Assembly: GCF_030227115.1 (NCBI RefSeq)
Contig: NZ_JASSUA010000001.1
Span: forward strand, 1,364,001 to 1,428,000
Reading direction: 5' to 3'
From: Marinobacter sp. SS13-12
Lineage (GTDB): Bacteria; Pseudomonadota; Gammaproteobacteria; Pseudomonadales; Oleiphilaceae
DNA: 64,000 nucleotides
In this document: one piece after another, positions 46,152 to 56,350 of the stretch
Layout of the letters: every line of letters starts with the position of its first letter
Numbering within the stretch: position 1 is the first letter of the stretch
The notes under the pieces: model-generated
Told to the model about the DNA's origin: nothing
Database searches by the model: none
Seen by the model: only the letters and a program-made list of their open reading frames with translations
Translations under genes and position numbers: made by a program

Positions 46152-46230
46152 GAATCGGGTATTGCTCCTTTCGGGATGCTGGTCGGGGGATTATCAGGGT
46201 AACGCTCTGTGCTGGCAAACCGGCAGGCCA

Positions 46231-46258
46231 CAAAAAAGCCCGGCACGGAGCCGGGCTT
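46231..46258 (-). terminator. Rho-independent terminator
   Basis: On the minus strand AAGCCCGGC-TCCGT-GCCGGGCTT is followed by TTTT. It lies 25 nt past the stop of the TraF-like gene and ahead of cca. Confidence 0.88.
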
Positions 46259-46283
46259 CAGGGGGATTGTTATCCGGACTGGA

Positions 46284-47543
46284 TCAGAATGCGGCGCCAA
46301 GCTCAATCGCAGCGCCAAGGTCCGCATCGCTGACCAGCGCGCCGATGTCTAGACGGGCACCGAACGGGGAAAGGCCAATGCCGGCAGTGAACTGGGTGTC
46401 TTCCTCAATACCGTCGTTGTCGTCGTTGCTGGCCAGGTTCTGGCGCACGCCGACGCGAAGCTGGGCGTAACGGAAGGCGTCGAATTCAGCGCCGAGGGCA
46501 AGCCACTGGGTGTCATCCTCGTAGCCAAACGCTTCCTTCTTGGTCAGGTCCATTTCCGCAGTGATCACGTGAAAGTCGCCTTTATGAGCGATACCGGCAG
46601 TCACCATGGGATTCAGCTCCAGGGTGCGCTCTTCTTCAGTAGGGCGGTTCGCTGCGGAATCCAGCTCCATGGGGATCAGGTTCTTGACCACAACTCCTGC
46701 GTTCCACTGGTTGCGGGAGCCGAAGGCGTAGGCGGCACCGACATCGAGGTTGAAGCCGCTTTTGTCGGTTTCGTTCTCGTCGCTGTCGAAGTCATCGTCT
46801 TCGAAGCCGGATACTGTCTGGGTGTATTGATAGGTGCGTAACTGAACGTATTTTGGCGAAACCCCGATTTGCAGCTGAGAGTCATTCTGCAGGTCAATCG
46901 AGGTGGCGAGAGAAATGCCAATCTCCGTAACGGCGGAGGCCAGGACGCTACCCCGGGATTGCAGGTCACGGTCCAGATCAGCAGCCAGCAGTTCTGCCTC
47001 CGTTCCTGTCTCCAGAATCTCCAGGTATTGATCATCGCGCTCGTCAAATTCACCACGTACGGTGGCCCGCAGGTTGCCGTTGGTGAAGAAGCCGACGGAG
47101 ATGGAATCTGTCGGTACCGCCAGAGCTATACCCAGGCCGGCATCGATCCTGACCGTGTCACGATCGAACTCGTTCAGTTGTTGTCTAAGGTCGCCGGCTG
47201 TCTGCCTGGCTTCTGCCTCGCTGGAGCTCTTGTCCAACTCCTGGAACCGGTCAATGGTGTCCTGAATATCATCGATCTGGTCAACCGTTTCTTCCTCGTC
47301 GGCAACGCGGGCGTTGATGGAGGGAAGAATGAGGCCAAAATCGTCAGACCAGTCGTGGTGCTCTGCCGCCATCATCGCCGGGTTGGAAGCGCCTGCCGCC
47401 GCCGGGTGAGCGATAGCGACACCCGTTCCGCCCATGGCAAAGGAGCGTGCGGACATGAATGCTTGCGGGCTGGCCATGGCAGAGGTGGTGGCGATGGAAA
47501 GGCCGATGGCCAGGGAGAGCTTGGTCAGACGGTTTTCGGTCAT
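46284..47543 (-). CDS. TraF_2-family outer-membrane-like protein
   Basis: 419-residue exported protein (signal peptide ending near AMA, residue 25). The start FMSARSFAMGGTGVAIAHPAAAGASNPA (quoted in part) and the end in alternating beta-barrel strands with terminal Phe (GAAIELGAAF) match the conjugal transfer TraF-like group, which resembles FadL/OmpP1 barrels. A helical insert near 75-125 is rich in D/E/Q. No conjugation genes are nearby, so the plasmid-based name is misleading; the role is unknown. Confidence 0.75.
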   Translation of the reverse strand: MTENRLTKLSLAIGLSIATTSAMASPQAFMSARSFAMGGTGVAIAHPAAAGASNPAMMAAEHHDWSDDFGLILPSINARVADEEETVDQIDDIQDTIDRFQELDKSSSEAEARQTAGDLRQQLNEFDRDTVRIDAGLGIALAVPTDSISVGFFTNGNLRATVRGEFDERDDQYLEILETGTEAELLAADLDRDLQSRGSVLASAVTEIGISLATSIDLQNDSQLQIGVSPKYVQLRTYQYTQTVSGFEDDDFDSDENETDKSGFNLDVGAAYAFGSRNQWNAGVVVKNLIPMELDSAANRPTEEERTLELNPMVTAGIAHKGDFHVITAEMDLTKKEAFGYEDDTQWLALGAEFDAFRYAQLRVGVRQNLASNDDNDGIEEDTQFTAGIGLSPFGARLDIGALVSDADLGAAIELGAAF

Positions 47544-47797
47544 GGTGGATCCTGATGATGCATTTATAGTGTCGGTTTAAACATTACGCGATGTTCAGAC
47601 TAATTCAGTTTATTTGGTGACACACCGGTGATGCGGTAACGGTTTGTTTTCCTAATGTAAATGGCGGTGGTTTTTTGCCGCTCTGGCGAGATGAAAACCG
47701 CTTTATTAAGTGTGGAGTTATGAATTTCAGCCAGTTACAAAGGTTGGCGTGAATTTTTCATGGAAGTGGTGAACTGGTGTTTTTTCGGAGAATCAAG

Positions 47798-48331
47798 ATG
47801 ACCCTGCGGTGGATACTGATACCTGCGCTGATGGCGACTATCGTTGGCTGCGCCCCGATTGGTCAGAATCGGGACTCACAGCAACAGACCGAGCTGGACC
47901 CGATTACGGTTCGGGTCAGCGGCTTTGGTACCTATGAAGACGTGTCAAAAGACCGCCTGAATACCCGCAAGCGCCTGCTGGCCCGCCGGGCATCGCAGCT
48001 GGACGCCTATCGTAATCTCGCAGAGCGGGTTTATGGCACGGTGATCTACGGCAGCTCTACGGTGAATGACTTCGTGTTGCAGAACGACATGTTCCGCACC
48101 TACGTGGACAGTTACATCCGTGGCGCCAAGATGGTGGCAGTGAACGAGCACAGTGATGGCGTTGTGGAAACGGTGATGGAGTTGAAGCTGGAGCCCAGGT
48201 TCCGTGCCTGTGTGTCCCGGGTTTCCGACAGGGAAGTTCAGGACCTGTGCCCGATTCCCATGCCCGGGGACAACGACAGCGTCGGTGATGTTCAGAGCCG
48301 GGGCGTGGACTCCCTTTACTACCTCGACTGA
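47798..48331 (+). CDS. flgP: Flagellar assembly lipoprotein FlgP
   Basis: 177-residue lipoprotein of the LPP20/FlgP family. The lipobox is IVGCAP with Cys18; the conserved segment RLLARRASQLDAYRNLAERVYG and YIRGAKMV follow. In Vibrio FlgP forms the H-ring around the outer-membrane part of the flagellar motor. I use ATG 47798, 8 nt after GGAG; a GTG at 47777 is upstream of the ribosome site. It is 14 nt ahead of flgT. Confidence 0.85.
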   Translation: MTLRWILIPALMATIVGCAPIGQNRDSQQQTELDPITVRVSGFGTYEDVSKDRLNTRKRLLARRASQLDAYRNLAERVYGTVIYGSSTVNDFVLQNDMFRTYVDSYIRGAKMVAVNEHSDGVVETVMELKLEPRFRACVSRVSDREVQDLCPIPMPGDNDSVGDVQSRGVDSLYYLD

Positions 48332-48345
48332 GAGAATAATTCTCC

Positions 48346-49536
48346 ATGAAGCTGGCAATTCTGGTTATTACAGTGCTGATGCTTGCCGCCAATGTCCAGG
48401 CCGTCGTGCTTGAGGGCGTCGGGCATGCCACCATCTACAATGACGATGTGGATAGCGCCAGGCAGGAGGCCAAAAAGGCGGCTCTGCGGGATGTATCCCT
48501 GCAGTATGAGGCCAGAATCAGCAGCCGCGATACCATGGAAAACGGCGTAGTGACCGAATCCCGCCTGCAGGTGGCATCGTCATCGAGAGCCAGGTCAGTG
48601 AAGGTGGTAGACGAGTATCGTCGAGACGATCTGATGCGGGTGACCGTTCGCGCTGATATGTCGGAAAGCGGAAGCTGCAGTGCGGGTGAGGCAAGTGGCC
48701 TGAGAAAACGTGTTGCGGTAACCGGCTTCCCGATGGTGTACCCGGACCAGGCGCGGATTGGCCGTATTGATGACGCCGGCGAGATCTTGCCGCAATTGTT
48801 GCAGGCGGACCTTCGGGCTACCGGCAATCTTCAGGTATTCGGTGCCACCACCCAGCGCCTGTTCAGCGACCTTCTCAACGCGCCAACCCAGCAGAAATTC
48901 AATAACCGTCTCACCAACGTGATCCAGGTGGCGCGGGAACTGGGTGTGCAGTTTGTGGTTGCCGGTGTGATCCGCGATGTGGGTGTGTCTGATCCTGATG
49001 CCTGGGGCACGTCCATCATTGACCGCATGCAAAGGGGGGTTGGTGCTGCGAACCAGAACCGGCGGTTTGTGGCGGACCTGATGATTTATGACGGATTCAG
49101 CGGCGCCCCTGTTTACCAGGAGCGATTCGCGACCGAGGCACGCTGGGATGCCGGCCCGGGCTCTTCCGACGGATTCGGCTCAGCCGGATTCCAGGAAACC
49201 CGTTACGGCCAGGCCGTTGGCGATCTGATGAAGGAGATGACGTCTGCGGTGAACAATGCCCTGGCGTGTCAACCCTTTATAACTCGGGTAAGCCGTGTGG
49301 ACGGTCGCAAGGTGACTCTGGATTCGGGCGCCACTGCCGGGCTTAGGCCGGGGGACGAGCTGAAACTCTACCGCAGTGCCAGCTTCTTCGACTCGCCGGG
49401 CGCCACACCAGAGCTGCAGGACAGCGGCACCACCATGACGGTGAACAACGTACATCCGGATTTCAGCAACGGCAGGATTCCGGTCTCTGGTGGGCTGATC
49501 AATATCCAGCGGGATGATGTGGCCATCGTCTGGTAG
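48346..49536 (+). CDS. flgT: Flagellar H-ring protein FlgT
   Basis: 396-residue periplasmic protein with a signal peptide (MKLAILVITVLMLAANVQA). The N-terminal domain (about 20-110: GHATIYNDDVDSARQEAKKAA, quoted in part) resembles that of FlgP/LPP20, the middle domain begins RVAVTGFPMV, and the C-terminal SH3-like part ends NIQRDDVAIVW. FlgT builds the H-ring needed for sodium-driven polar flagella in Vibrio. Adjacency to flgP confirms the call. The third partner FlgO is not in the window. Confidence 0.85.
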   Translation: MKLAILVITVLMLAANVQAVVLEGVGHATIYNDDVDSARQEAKKAALRDVSLQYEARISSRDTMENGVVTESRLQVASSSRARSVKVVDEYRRDDLMRVTVRADMSESGSCSAGEASGLRKRVAVTGFPMVYPDQARIGRIDDAGEILPQLLQADLRATGNLQVFGATTQRLFSDLLNAPTQQKFNNRLTNVIQVARELGVQFVVAGVIRDVGVSDPDAWGTSIIDRMQRGVGAANQNRRFVADLMIYDGFSGAPVYQERFATEARWDAGPGSSDGFGSAGFQETRYGQAVGDLMKEMTSAVNNALACQPFITRVSRVDGRKVTLDSGATAGLRPGDELKLYRSASFFDSPGATPELQDSGTTMTVNNVHPDFSNGRIPVSGGLINIQRDDVAIVW

Positions 49537-49562
49537 GCATTGTCGGGAGCCTGGAAGCGCTG

Positions 49563-50023
49563 TCAGGCTTCAGCGGTTTCCGCCGCGATATCGCGGATCT
49601 TGCCTACCATGGCCCGAAGCCCATTGCCCCGGGTAGGGGAGATGTGGCGGAACAGGTCCAGCTGCTCGAACAGTTCATCGATATCCGTCGCCAGCAGATC
49701 CCTGGGTGCCTTGCCGTTCAGCGCCACCAGGATGATGGCAGCAAGGCCGCGAACGATAATGGCATCGGAATCAATCAACAGGTACAGCTTGCCGCTCTGT
49801 TCATCATAGTGATGAATCAGCCAGACCTGGCTCTGGCAACCGTGCACGTAATTCTCTTCCCTGCGCTCGTCATCCGGAAACGCCGGTAGCTGCTTGCCCA
49901 GGTCAATGATAAACGCGTAGCGCTCTTCCCAGTCGTCCAGGAATTCGAAGCCATCCACAACGTCTTCCAGGGTGGTGTCTTTTCCCAGCGGGTTGTTCAG
50001 AAAGTCCTGTTCAGAGGCGGTCA

Positions 50024-50024
<1 letters not shown>
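49563..50024 (-). CDS. sufE: Cysteine desulfuration protein SufE
   Basis: 153-residue sulfur acceptor that takes persulfide from SufS and passes it to SufB. The acceptor Cys is in ENYVHGCQSQVWL near residue 63; the N-terminal DWEERYAFIIDLGKQLP and the ARGL-like VRGLAAIIL stretch are also typical. It is the last gene of the suf operon; its start touches the sufT stop (shared base at 50024). Confidence 0.94.
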
Positions 50025-50566
<542 letters not shown>

Positions 50567-50600
50567 GCCTTCAGGGGCCTCGTTTTCTCTCTAGCTGGTT

Positions 50601-50678
50601 TGTCGGATTGCGCTTCGCTTAATCCGACCTACATTGGTTGTCTTTGTAGGTCGGATTAGGCGAAGCCGTAATCCGACA
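50601..50678. repeat. REP/REPIN-like palindrome, copy 2
   Basis: Arms starting TGTCGGATTGCG and ending CGTAATCCGACA, with AATCCGACCTAC and GTAGGTCGGATT inside, match copy 1 (35436-35522). It fills the gap between sufA and sufT within the operon and ends 9 nt before the sufA stop. Confidence 0.85.
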
Positions 50679-50686
50679 CCACTGTT

Positions 50687-51040
50687 TCAGGCAACCGTAA
50701 AACTCTCCCCACAACCACACTCGGCAGTCGCATTCGGATTCCGGAACTGGAACAGGGAGTTCACCCCCTCAGTCACAAAATCAATCTCAATGCCATTCAC
50801 CAGTGGCAGGTGCTCTTCCTTCACAAACAGGTCCACACCGTCGATGTGGAAGACCTTGTCGTCCGTGCCGGCTTCTTCCACCCACTGGGTTTCATATTTG
50901 AAGCCGGAACAGCCGCTTTTCTTGATGGCCAGGCGGATGCCTTTCGCCTCAGGCCGCTTGTCCAGTTGTTTGCGTACGTGTTTTACCGCAGTGGGCGTCA
51001 TGGTGACGGCTACGGTTGGTGTGTAGACTTCGGCTGTCAT
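50687..51040 (-). CDS. sufA: A-type Fe-S carrier SufA
   Basis: 117-residue HesB/IscA-family carrier with the three cluster cysteines in KKSGCSGFKYE (near residue 44) and CGCGESF at the C-terminus. I use ATG 51040; the longer open frame overlaps sufS. It follows sufS by 13 nt. Operon position supports SufA rather than IscA or ErpA. Confidence 0.92.
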   Translation of the reverse strand: MTAEVYTPTVAVTMTPTAVKHVRKQLDKRPEAKGIRLAIKKSGCSGFKYETQWVEEAGTDDKVFHIDGVDLFVKEEHLPLVNGIEIDFVTEGVNSLFQFRNPNATAECGCGESFTVA

Positions 51041-51053
51041 GTTTCCACCTCCA

Positions 51054-52307
51054 TCAGGCAAACAGGCGCTGGATTTTCTGCAGAGCAGTGAATAATTGTT
51101 CCACTTCTTCCAGTGTATTGTAAAATGCAAAGGATGCCCGGGCTGTACCGGGAACCCCGTAAAAGTCCATCAGCGGCATGGCGCAATGGTGGCCGGTTCG
51201 AATCTCGATGCCCTGCTGGTCCAGCAAAGTGCCTATGTCACTGGGGTGCAGGCCGGCGATTTTAAAGGACATGACCGGCATTTTATTGCTGGCCGTACCG
51301 ATCACTTCCATGCCCGGGACGCTTTCAACCAGCTGGTTTGCCCGGGTGAGAAGCGCCGCTTCCGCCGCTTCCATGCCCTTGCGGTCGAGGCTGTCCAGAT
51401 AGTCGATAGCCGCCCCCAGGCCGATTGCTTCGGCAATGGGTGGGGTGCCTGCCTCGAATTTATAGGGCAGTACGTTCCAGGTGGTGCGCTCGAAAGATAC
51501 CCGTTCGATCATTTCGCCGCCGCCCTGGTAGGGAGGCATTTCCTCGAGCAATTGGGCTTTTCCGTAGAGCACGCCGATGCCAGTAGGGCCGAACAGTTTG
51601 TGGGATGAGAAGACATAGAAGTCGCAACCCAGTGCTTGTACGTCCGGCTGGAAGTGGGGCACTGCCTGGGCGCCGTCGATCAGGGTAATCACACCCCTGG
51701 CCTTGGCCTGTTCTATCAGCGGGGCAACCGGGTTAACCGTGCCCAGAACGTTGGAGACATGGGTCAGCGCCAGCACGCGGGTGCGATCGCCCAAAAGGCT
51801 GGTGAACGATTCCAGGTCGAGCTCACCTTCCGGTGTTACCTGCACAGGAAGCACCTTCGCCCCCGTGCGCTCAGCCACCATCTGCCAGGGCACAATGTTG
51901 GCATGGTGTTCCATATGGCTGACCAGGATTTCGTCGCCCGGCTTCAGGCGGCCAGCAAGGCCGTTGGCGACCACATTGATGGCCTCGGTGGTGCCTCGTG
52001 TCCAGATAATTTCACGGGTACTGTCGGCATTCAGGAAGCTCCGGACTTTTTCGCGAGCGCCCTCGAACGCGCTGGTGGCGCGGTCGCCCAGGGTGTGAGC
52101 ACCCCGGTGGACATTGGAGTGCATCTCCCGGTAGTACCGATCCATGGCGTCCAGTACGGCGATTGGCTTCTGAGCCGAAGCACCGTTGTCCAGATACACG
52201 AGGGGCTTGCCGTTGATCCGTTGATCAAGGATCGGGAAGTCCCGGCGGATGGCATCGACGTCAAACGCCACTTTGCCAGCCTTTTTTGCCACGGAAAGGT
52301 CTGTCAT
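51054..52307 (-). CDS. sufS: Cysteine desulfurase SufS
   Basis: 417-residue PLP enzyme that mobilises sulfur from cysteine. The PLP lysine is in FSSHKLFGPTG near residue 237 and the persulfide Cys375 in RTGHHCAMPLM. The HH-C loop is of the group II (SufS) type. It lies 6 nt after sufD and works with SufE. Confidence 0.95.
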   Translation of the reverse strand: MTDLSVAKKAGKVAFDVDAIRRDFPILDQRINGKPLVYLDNGASAQKPIAVLDAMDRYYREMHSNVHRGAHTLGDRATSAFEGAREKVRSFLNADSTREIIWTRGTTEAINVVANGLAGRLKPGDEILVSHMEHHANIVPWQMVAERTGAKVLPVQVTPEGELDLESFTSLLGDRTRVLALTHVSNVLGTVNPVAPLIEQAKARGVITLIDGAQAVPHFQPDVQALGCDFYVFSSHKLFGPTGIGVLYGKAQLLEEMPPYQGGGEMIERVSFERTTWNVLPYKFEAGTPPIAEAIGLGAAIDYLDSLDRKGMEAAEAALLTRANQLVESVPGMEVIGTASNKMPVMSFKIAGLHPSDIGTLLDQQGIEIRTGHHCAMPLMDFYGVPGTARASFAFYNTLEEVEQLFTALQKIQRLFA

Positions 52308-52313
52308 AACCGG

Positions 52314-53600
52314 TCAGGCCTCCTCAAATGTCTGATCGAAAAACTCATTCAGCCGAAGCTGTGCAGCGTCTTTGACTGCCTGAACCGGAATCTGTTCAAC
52401 AAGTTCGTTAATGAAGGCCATAGTCAGAAGCGTATTGGCCTCACGGCGCCCGATGCCCCGGGAAACCAGGTAGAACAGGGAGGTCTTGTCCAACTGGCCA
52501 ATGGTGGCGCCGTGGGCGCACTTGACGTCGTCCGCGTAAATTTCCAGCTCGGGCTTGGTATCGATTTCCGCGCCAGTGGAAAGCAACAGATTCTTGTTGT
52601 TCATGTTGGCGTTCGACTTCTGGGCATCCTCGTGGATATGGATGCGGCCATTGAACACAGCGTGGGACTGATCCGCAGCGATGTTGCGATAGGTTTCTTC
52701 ACTGTTGCAGTGGGCAGCCACATGCTCAATGGACGTGTGGTTGTCGTAGTGCTGCTTGCCCTGGGTAACCACCACGCCATTCAGTTTGCACTCACCACCT
52801 TCGCCTTCCAGGCGAACCATCAGGTCGTGGCGGCGAAGCGGTCCGCCGAAGCCGACACAATGGCTTTCGAAGCGGGAATTGGCCGCCTGGCGAACACCAG
52901 TAGCACCTATATGCTGGACGTTCTCGCCCTCCATGACCAATCGCACACTGGTAACATTGGCGCCGTCTCCCAGCATGAATTCGGTGACCGCATTGACCAT
53001 GACAGGCTCATTGCCGCTGGAGAGGTATTCCTCAACCAGCGTGATCTGGCTGTGACGCGCCGCGTCTACATAAATGCGCGGGTAAGCAGAGCCGGAAGCG
53101 GTGCCGGTTACTTCGTGCACGATGAACAAGGGCTGGTCGAGCACAGCTTCCTTGTCCAACTGAATGTACAGGCCGTCTTCAAAACGCGCTGAGTTCAGCC
53201 TGGCCATCTGCACGGCCCGGTTGTCCAGGGTGTTGTCGAGGCGATCGGCCAGGGCAGCCGCCTCGTCGTCATCGAGATCGGCGAAGCGCTGGATGCGGAT
53301 ACCGTCGAGATCGGGGAAGTCCGACGCTTCCGGAATCATCACACCATTATGAAACACCACCCGGTAACCTGGCAGCGACAGGCTGAGACCGTCCTTGCCG
53401 GTCGCGGGCAGGGTAGCGGCAAGCTCATCAGTCAACGTCAGGTGACGGCTGGAGTACTTCCAGTTCTCGGTCTTGCGGGTTGGCAATGGCATATCCACCA
53501 GTGCCGTACCCCGTTGTTTGCGCAGCTCAAGCAGCGGCGCGGGCAGTGACTGCCGGCCCGGCTCAAGGAAGGCGCTGGAAAGCGTTGGTGCTGGTTTCAT
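52314..53600 (-). CDS. sufD: Fe-S assembly protein SufD
   Basis: 428-residue scaffold partner. The beta-helix core (about 150-390) contains the SufB/SufD signature, including HSQITLVEEYLSSG, QGKQHYDNHTSIEH and KCAHGATIGQLD. SufD joins SufB and SufC in SufBC2D and helps supply iron. It starts 12 nt after the sufC stop. Confidence 0.94.
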   Translation of the reverse strand: MKPAPTLSSAFLEPGRQSLPAPLLELRKQRGTALVDMPLPTRKTENWKYSSRHLTLTDELAATLPATGKDGLSLSLPGYRVVFHNGVMIPEASDFPDLDGIRIQRFADLDDDEAAALADRLDNTLDNRAVQMARLNSARFEDGLYIQLDKEAVLDQPLFIVHEVTGTASGSAYPRIYVDAARHSQITLVEEYLSSGNEPVMVNAVTEFMLGDGANVTSVRLVMEGENVQHIGATGVRQAANSRFESHCVGFGGPLRRHDLMVRLEGEGGECKLNGVVVTQGKQHYDNHTSIEHVAAHCNSEETYRNIAADQSHAVFNGRIHIHEDAQKSNANMNNKNLLLSTGAEIDTKPELEIYADDVKCAHGATIGQLDKTSLFYLVSRGIGRREANTLLTMAFINELVEQIPVQAVKDAAQLRLNEFFDQTFEEA

Positions 53601-53612
53601 TCCACGACCTCC

Positions 53613-54386
53613 TTAGCTCGCTGCACTGGGGGTGGTTTCTTCGTCTTTCACGCCGAGCCAGCCGTAACCGCGCTCTTCAAGCTCGAGCGCCAGCTCGCGG
53701 CCACCGGATTTGACGATTCTGCCACCGGCCAGAACGTGTACGTAGTCCGGCACGATGTGATTCAGCAGCCGCTGGTAGTGGGTCACCATCAGGATGGCAC
53801 GGTCTTCCGCACGCAGCGCGTTCACGCCTTTGGAGACCACCTGCAGGGCGTCGATATCGAGCCCTGAGTCGGTCTCGTCCAGAATCGCCAGTTTGGGCTG
53901 AAGTAGCAGCGCCTGCATGATTTCGTTACGCTTTTTCTCGCCACCGGAGAAGCCTTCGTTGACGCCGCGTTTGAGAAAGGCGGGGTCGAGGTCGACCTGC
54001 TTGGAGACCTCCCGGGCCAGCTTCATGAACTCAGCCGCGTTCATCTCCGGCTCGCCACGGTGTGTGCGCATGGCGTTGACGGCGGTACGCAGGAACTGAA
54101 GGTTGCTGACACCGGGAATCTCCACCGGGTACTGAAATGCCAGGAAGATGCCTTCACGGGCCCGCTCTTCGGTTTCCAGGTCCAGCAGGTTGTCGCCATT
54201 GAGGGTGATTTCGCCTTCAGTCACCTCAAACGTCTCATTGCCTGCAAGCACCTGGGACAGCGTGCTCTTGCCTGAGCCGTTCGGGCCCATAATGGCATGA
54301 ACTTCCCCGGCCTTGATTTCCAGGTTGATGCCTTTGAGGATCTCTTCACCCTCAACGGATGCGTGCAGGTTCTTGATGCTCAGCAT
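53613..54386 (-). CDS. sufC: Fe-S assembly ATPase SufC
   Basis: 257-residue soluble ABC-type ATPase with Walker A MGPNGSGKST near residue 34, signature FSGGEKKRNEIMQ, Walker B LAILDETDSGLD and the switch His in MVTHY. It drives conformational change of SufB/SufD. About 150 nt separate it from the sufB stop; that gap has no gene on either strand. Confidence 0.95.
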   Translation of the reverse strand: MLSIKNLHASVEGEEILKGINLEIKAGEVHAIMGPNGSGKSTLSQVLAGNETFEVTEGEITLNGDNLLDLETEERAREGIFLAFQYPVEIPGVSNLQFLRTAVNAMRTHRGEPEMNAAEFMKLAREVSKQVDLDPAFLKRGVNEGFSGGEKKRNEIMQALLLQPKLAILDETDSGLDIDALQVVSKGVNALRAEDRAILMVTHYQRLLNHIVPDYVHVLAGGRIVKSGGRELALELEERGYGWLGVKDEETTPSAAS

Positions 54387-54538
54387 TTATGGCTTCTCTC
54401 TTCCTGATGTCTGAATTCTTTTGCCTTGGGCTGACTGCCAACTGTGGGGGAGTCAGCCCTCGGGCAGGGCCTGCCCGATGGCTTCCGCATACTTTTGTGC
54501 TTGCTGATCTCCACCAAACTCAGCGGGGCCATGAAGGA

Positions 54539-55987
54539 TTAACCAACAGATCCCTCAAGACTAACTTCAAGCAACTTGCCAGCCTCAACGGCAAACTCCA
54601 TAGGCAGCTCCTTGAACACCTCTTTACAGAAGCCGTTCACAATCATGGAGACAGCCTGCTCAGGGTCGATACCACGCTGGCGGCAGAGGAACATCTGCTC
54701 GTCGCTGACCTTGGAGGTGGTGGCCTCGTGCTCGACGATGGCCGATTTGTTCTTGCTTTCGATGTACGGGAACGTGTGCGCACCGCAGCGGTCGCCGATC
54801 AGCAGCGAATCGCATTGGGTGTAGTTACGCGCACCTTCCGCACCGGGGCCGAACTTCACCAGGCCGCGGTAGGCGTTGGAGCTCCTGCCCGCGGAAATAC
54901 CCTTGGAGATGATGGTGCTGGAGGTATTCTTGCCCAGGTGGATCATCTTGGTGCCGGTATCGGCCTGCTGATAATTGTTGGTCAGTGCCACCGAGTAGAA
55001 TTCGCCCACGCTGTTGTCACCGCGCAAGATACAGCTCGGATATTTCCAGGTGACCGCAGAACCGGTCTCGACCTGGGTCCAGGAAATCTTCGAATTCCTG
55101 CCGATGGCAGCGCCACGCTTGGTGACGAAGTTGAAGATGCCACCCTTGCCGTTCTCGTCACCCGGATACCAGTTCTGGACGGTGGAGTACTTGATCTGCG
55201 CATCGTCCAGGGCAACCAGTTCAACCACGGCTGCGTGGAGCTGGTTTTCATCCCGCATGGGGGCGGTGCAGCCCTCCAGATAACTTACATAGCTGCTGTC
55301 TTCAGCGATGATCAGGGTGCGCTCGAACTGTCCGGTGTTGGCCGCGTTGATGCGGAAGTAAGTGGACAGTTCCATGGGGCAGCGCACACCTATTGGAACG
55401 TATACAAACGTACCGTCAGAGAAGACTGCGGAGTTCAGGCCAGCGAAGAAGTTGTCGCCTGCAGGCACCACGGAACCCAGGTACTTTTTGACCAGTTCCG
55501 GATAATCCTGGATGGCCTCGGAGATGGAACAGAAAATCACGCCCGCTTTGGCCAGTGGCTCTTTGAAGGTGGTCGCAACAGAGACAGAGTCGAATACCGC
55601 GTCAACGGCCACGCCAGCGAGTTTTTCGCGCTCGTGCAGCGGGATGCCCAGTTTCTCGTAGGTTCTGAGCAGCTCCGGGTCCACTTCGTCCAGGCTCTGG
55701 GGCATGTCTTCCGGGCGTTTGGGCGCGGAGTAGTAGGAAATCGAGTTGTAGTCGATTTTCGGATAACCCACGTGGGCCCAGTCCGGCTCGTCCATTTCCA
55801 GCCAGCGACGGTAGGCTTTCAGGCGCCATTCCAGCATCCACTCCGGCTCTTTCTTGATGCCGGAAAGGCGGGCTATGACGTCTTCGTTAAGGCCGGGCTC
55901 GAACGTGTCGGATTCGATGTCTGTCACGAAACCGTGTTCGTATTCCCGTTTGATCAGCTCGTTCACCTCTTTATCGGTGGTCGCCAT
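54539..55987 (-). CDS. sufB: Fe-S assembly scaffold SufB
   Basis: 482-residue scaffold on which clusters are built. Family motifs include [22 protein letters not shown] [39 protein letters not shown] (quoted in part) and the C-terminal [19 protein letters not shown] 55987 follows GGAG at 8 nt; an in-frame ATG at 56011 is weaker. It is the first gene of sufBCDSA-T-E. Confidence 0.94.
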   Translation of the reverse strand: MATTDKEVNELIKREYEHGFVTDIESDTFEPGLNEDVIARLSGIKKEPEWMLEWRLKAYRRWLEMDEPDWAHVGYPKIDYNSISYYSAPKRPEDMPQSLDEVDPELLRTYEKLGIPLHEREKLAGVAVDAVFDSVSVATTFKEPLAKAGVIFCSISEAIQDYPELVKKYLGSVVPAGDNFFAGLNSAVFSDGTFVYVPIGVRCPMELSTYFRINAANTGQFERTLIIAEDSSYVSYLEGCTAPMRDENQLHAAVVELVALDDAQIKYSTVQNWYPGDENGKGGIFNFVTKRGAAIGRNSKISWTQVETGSAVTWKYPSCILRGDNSVGEFYSVALTNNYQQADTGTKMIHLGKNTSSTIISKGISAGRSSNAYRGLVKFGPGAEGARNYTQCDSLLIGDRCGAHTFPYIESKNKSAIVEHEATTSKVSDEQMFLCRQRGIDPEQAVSMIVNGFCKEVFKELPMEFAVEAGKLLEVSLEGSVG

Positions 55988-56197
55988 GATCGTCGCTCCG
56001 TATTCTCTCATCTCGGGCTTTTGAGCCCCTGGTGTCGCCGGTAGCCTTGCTTGGGTGGCTACCTTGCGGATGTAAAAATTTCAGGCGTTGCAGTGGTCGC
56101 TCGTGTTGAGAGTACGCCCTGCAATCGGTTTTTGGATGACGGATTGGGTGTCGCCCCGTTGAAAACCAAGGGCAAAATCCGTTTCTTCTGGTGAGCG

Positions 56198-56230
56198 AGT
56201 ATACAATACCAGAGTAAAATAGTCAGGTAT
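56198..56230 (-). promoter_or_regulatory. suf promoter with IscR type I site
   Basis: Read on the minus strand, -35 CTGACT and -10 TATACT are separated by 17 bp. Positions 56206-56230 match 23 of 25 of the IscR type I consensus (left half ATACCTGACT, right half ACTCTGGTAT), covering the -35 and spacer, so holo-IscR would repress sufB. Of the 478-bp gap 56012-56489, this site and the repeat at 56351-56445 are all I can identify. Confidence 0.72.
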
Positions 56231-56350
56231 TAAATTGCGCGTGTCGTGATTATACCTTATTCGGCCCTTGGGGCACTAAGGGGCTGGCAATCGTGGTGAT
56301 AGCTTTGGTCTGGCTTGGGGTAAGACTGGATGTTGCGGTGGCGGGCGTCA

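Noticed and set aside
47745..47760. Sigma-54-like promoter before flgP (TGGCGTGAATTTTTCA)
   Set aside because: The -24 TGGC is good but the nearly invariant G of the -12 GC is replaced by T, so support is too weak even though flagellar ring genes can be sigma-54 dependent.
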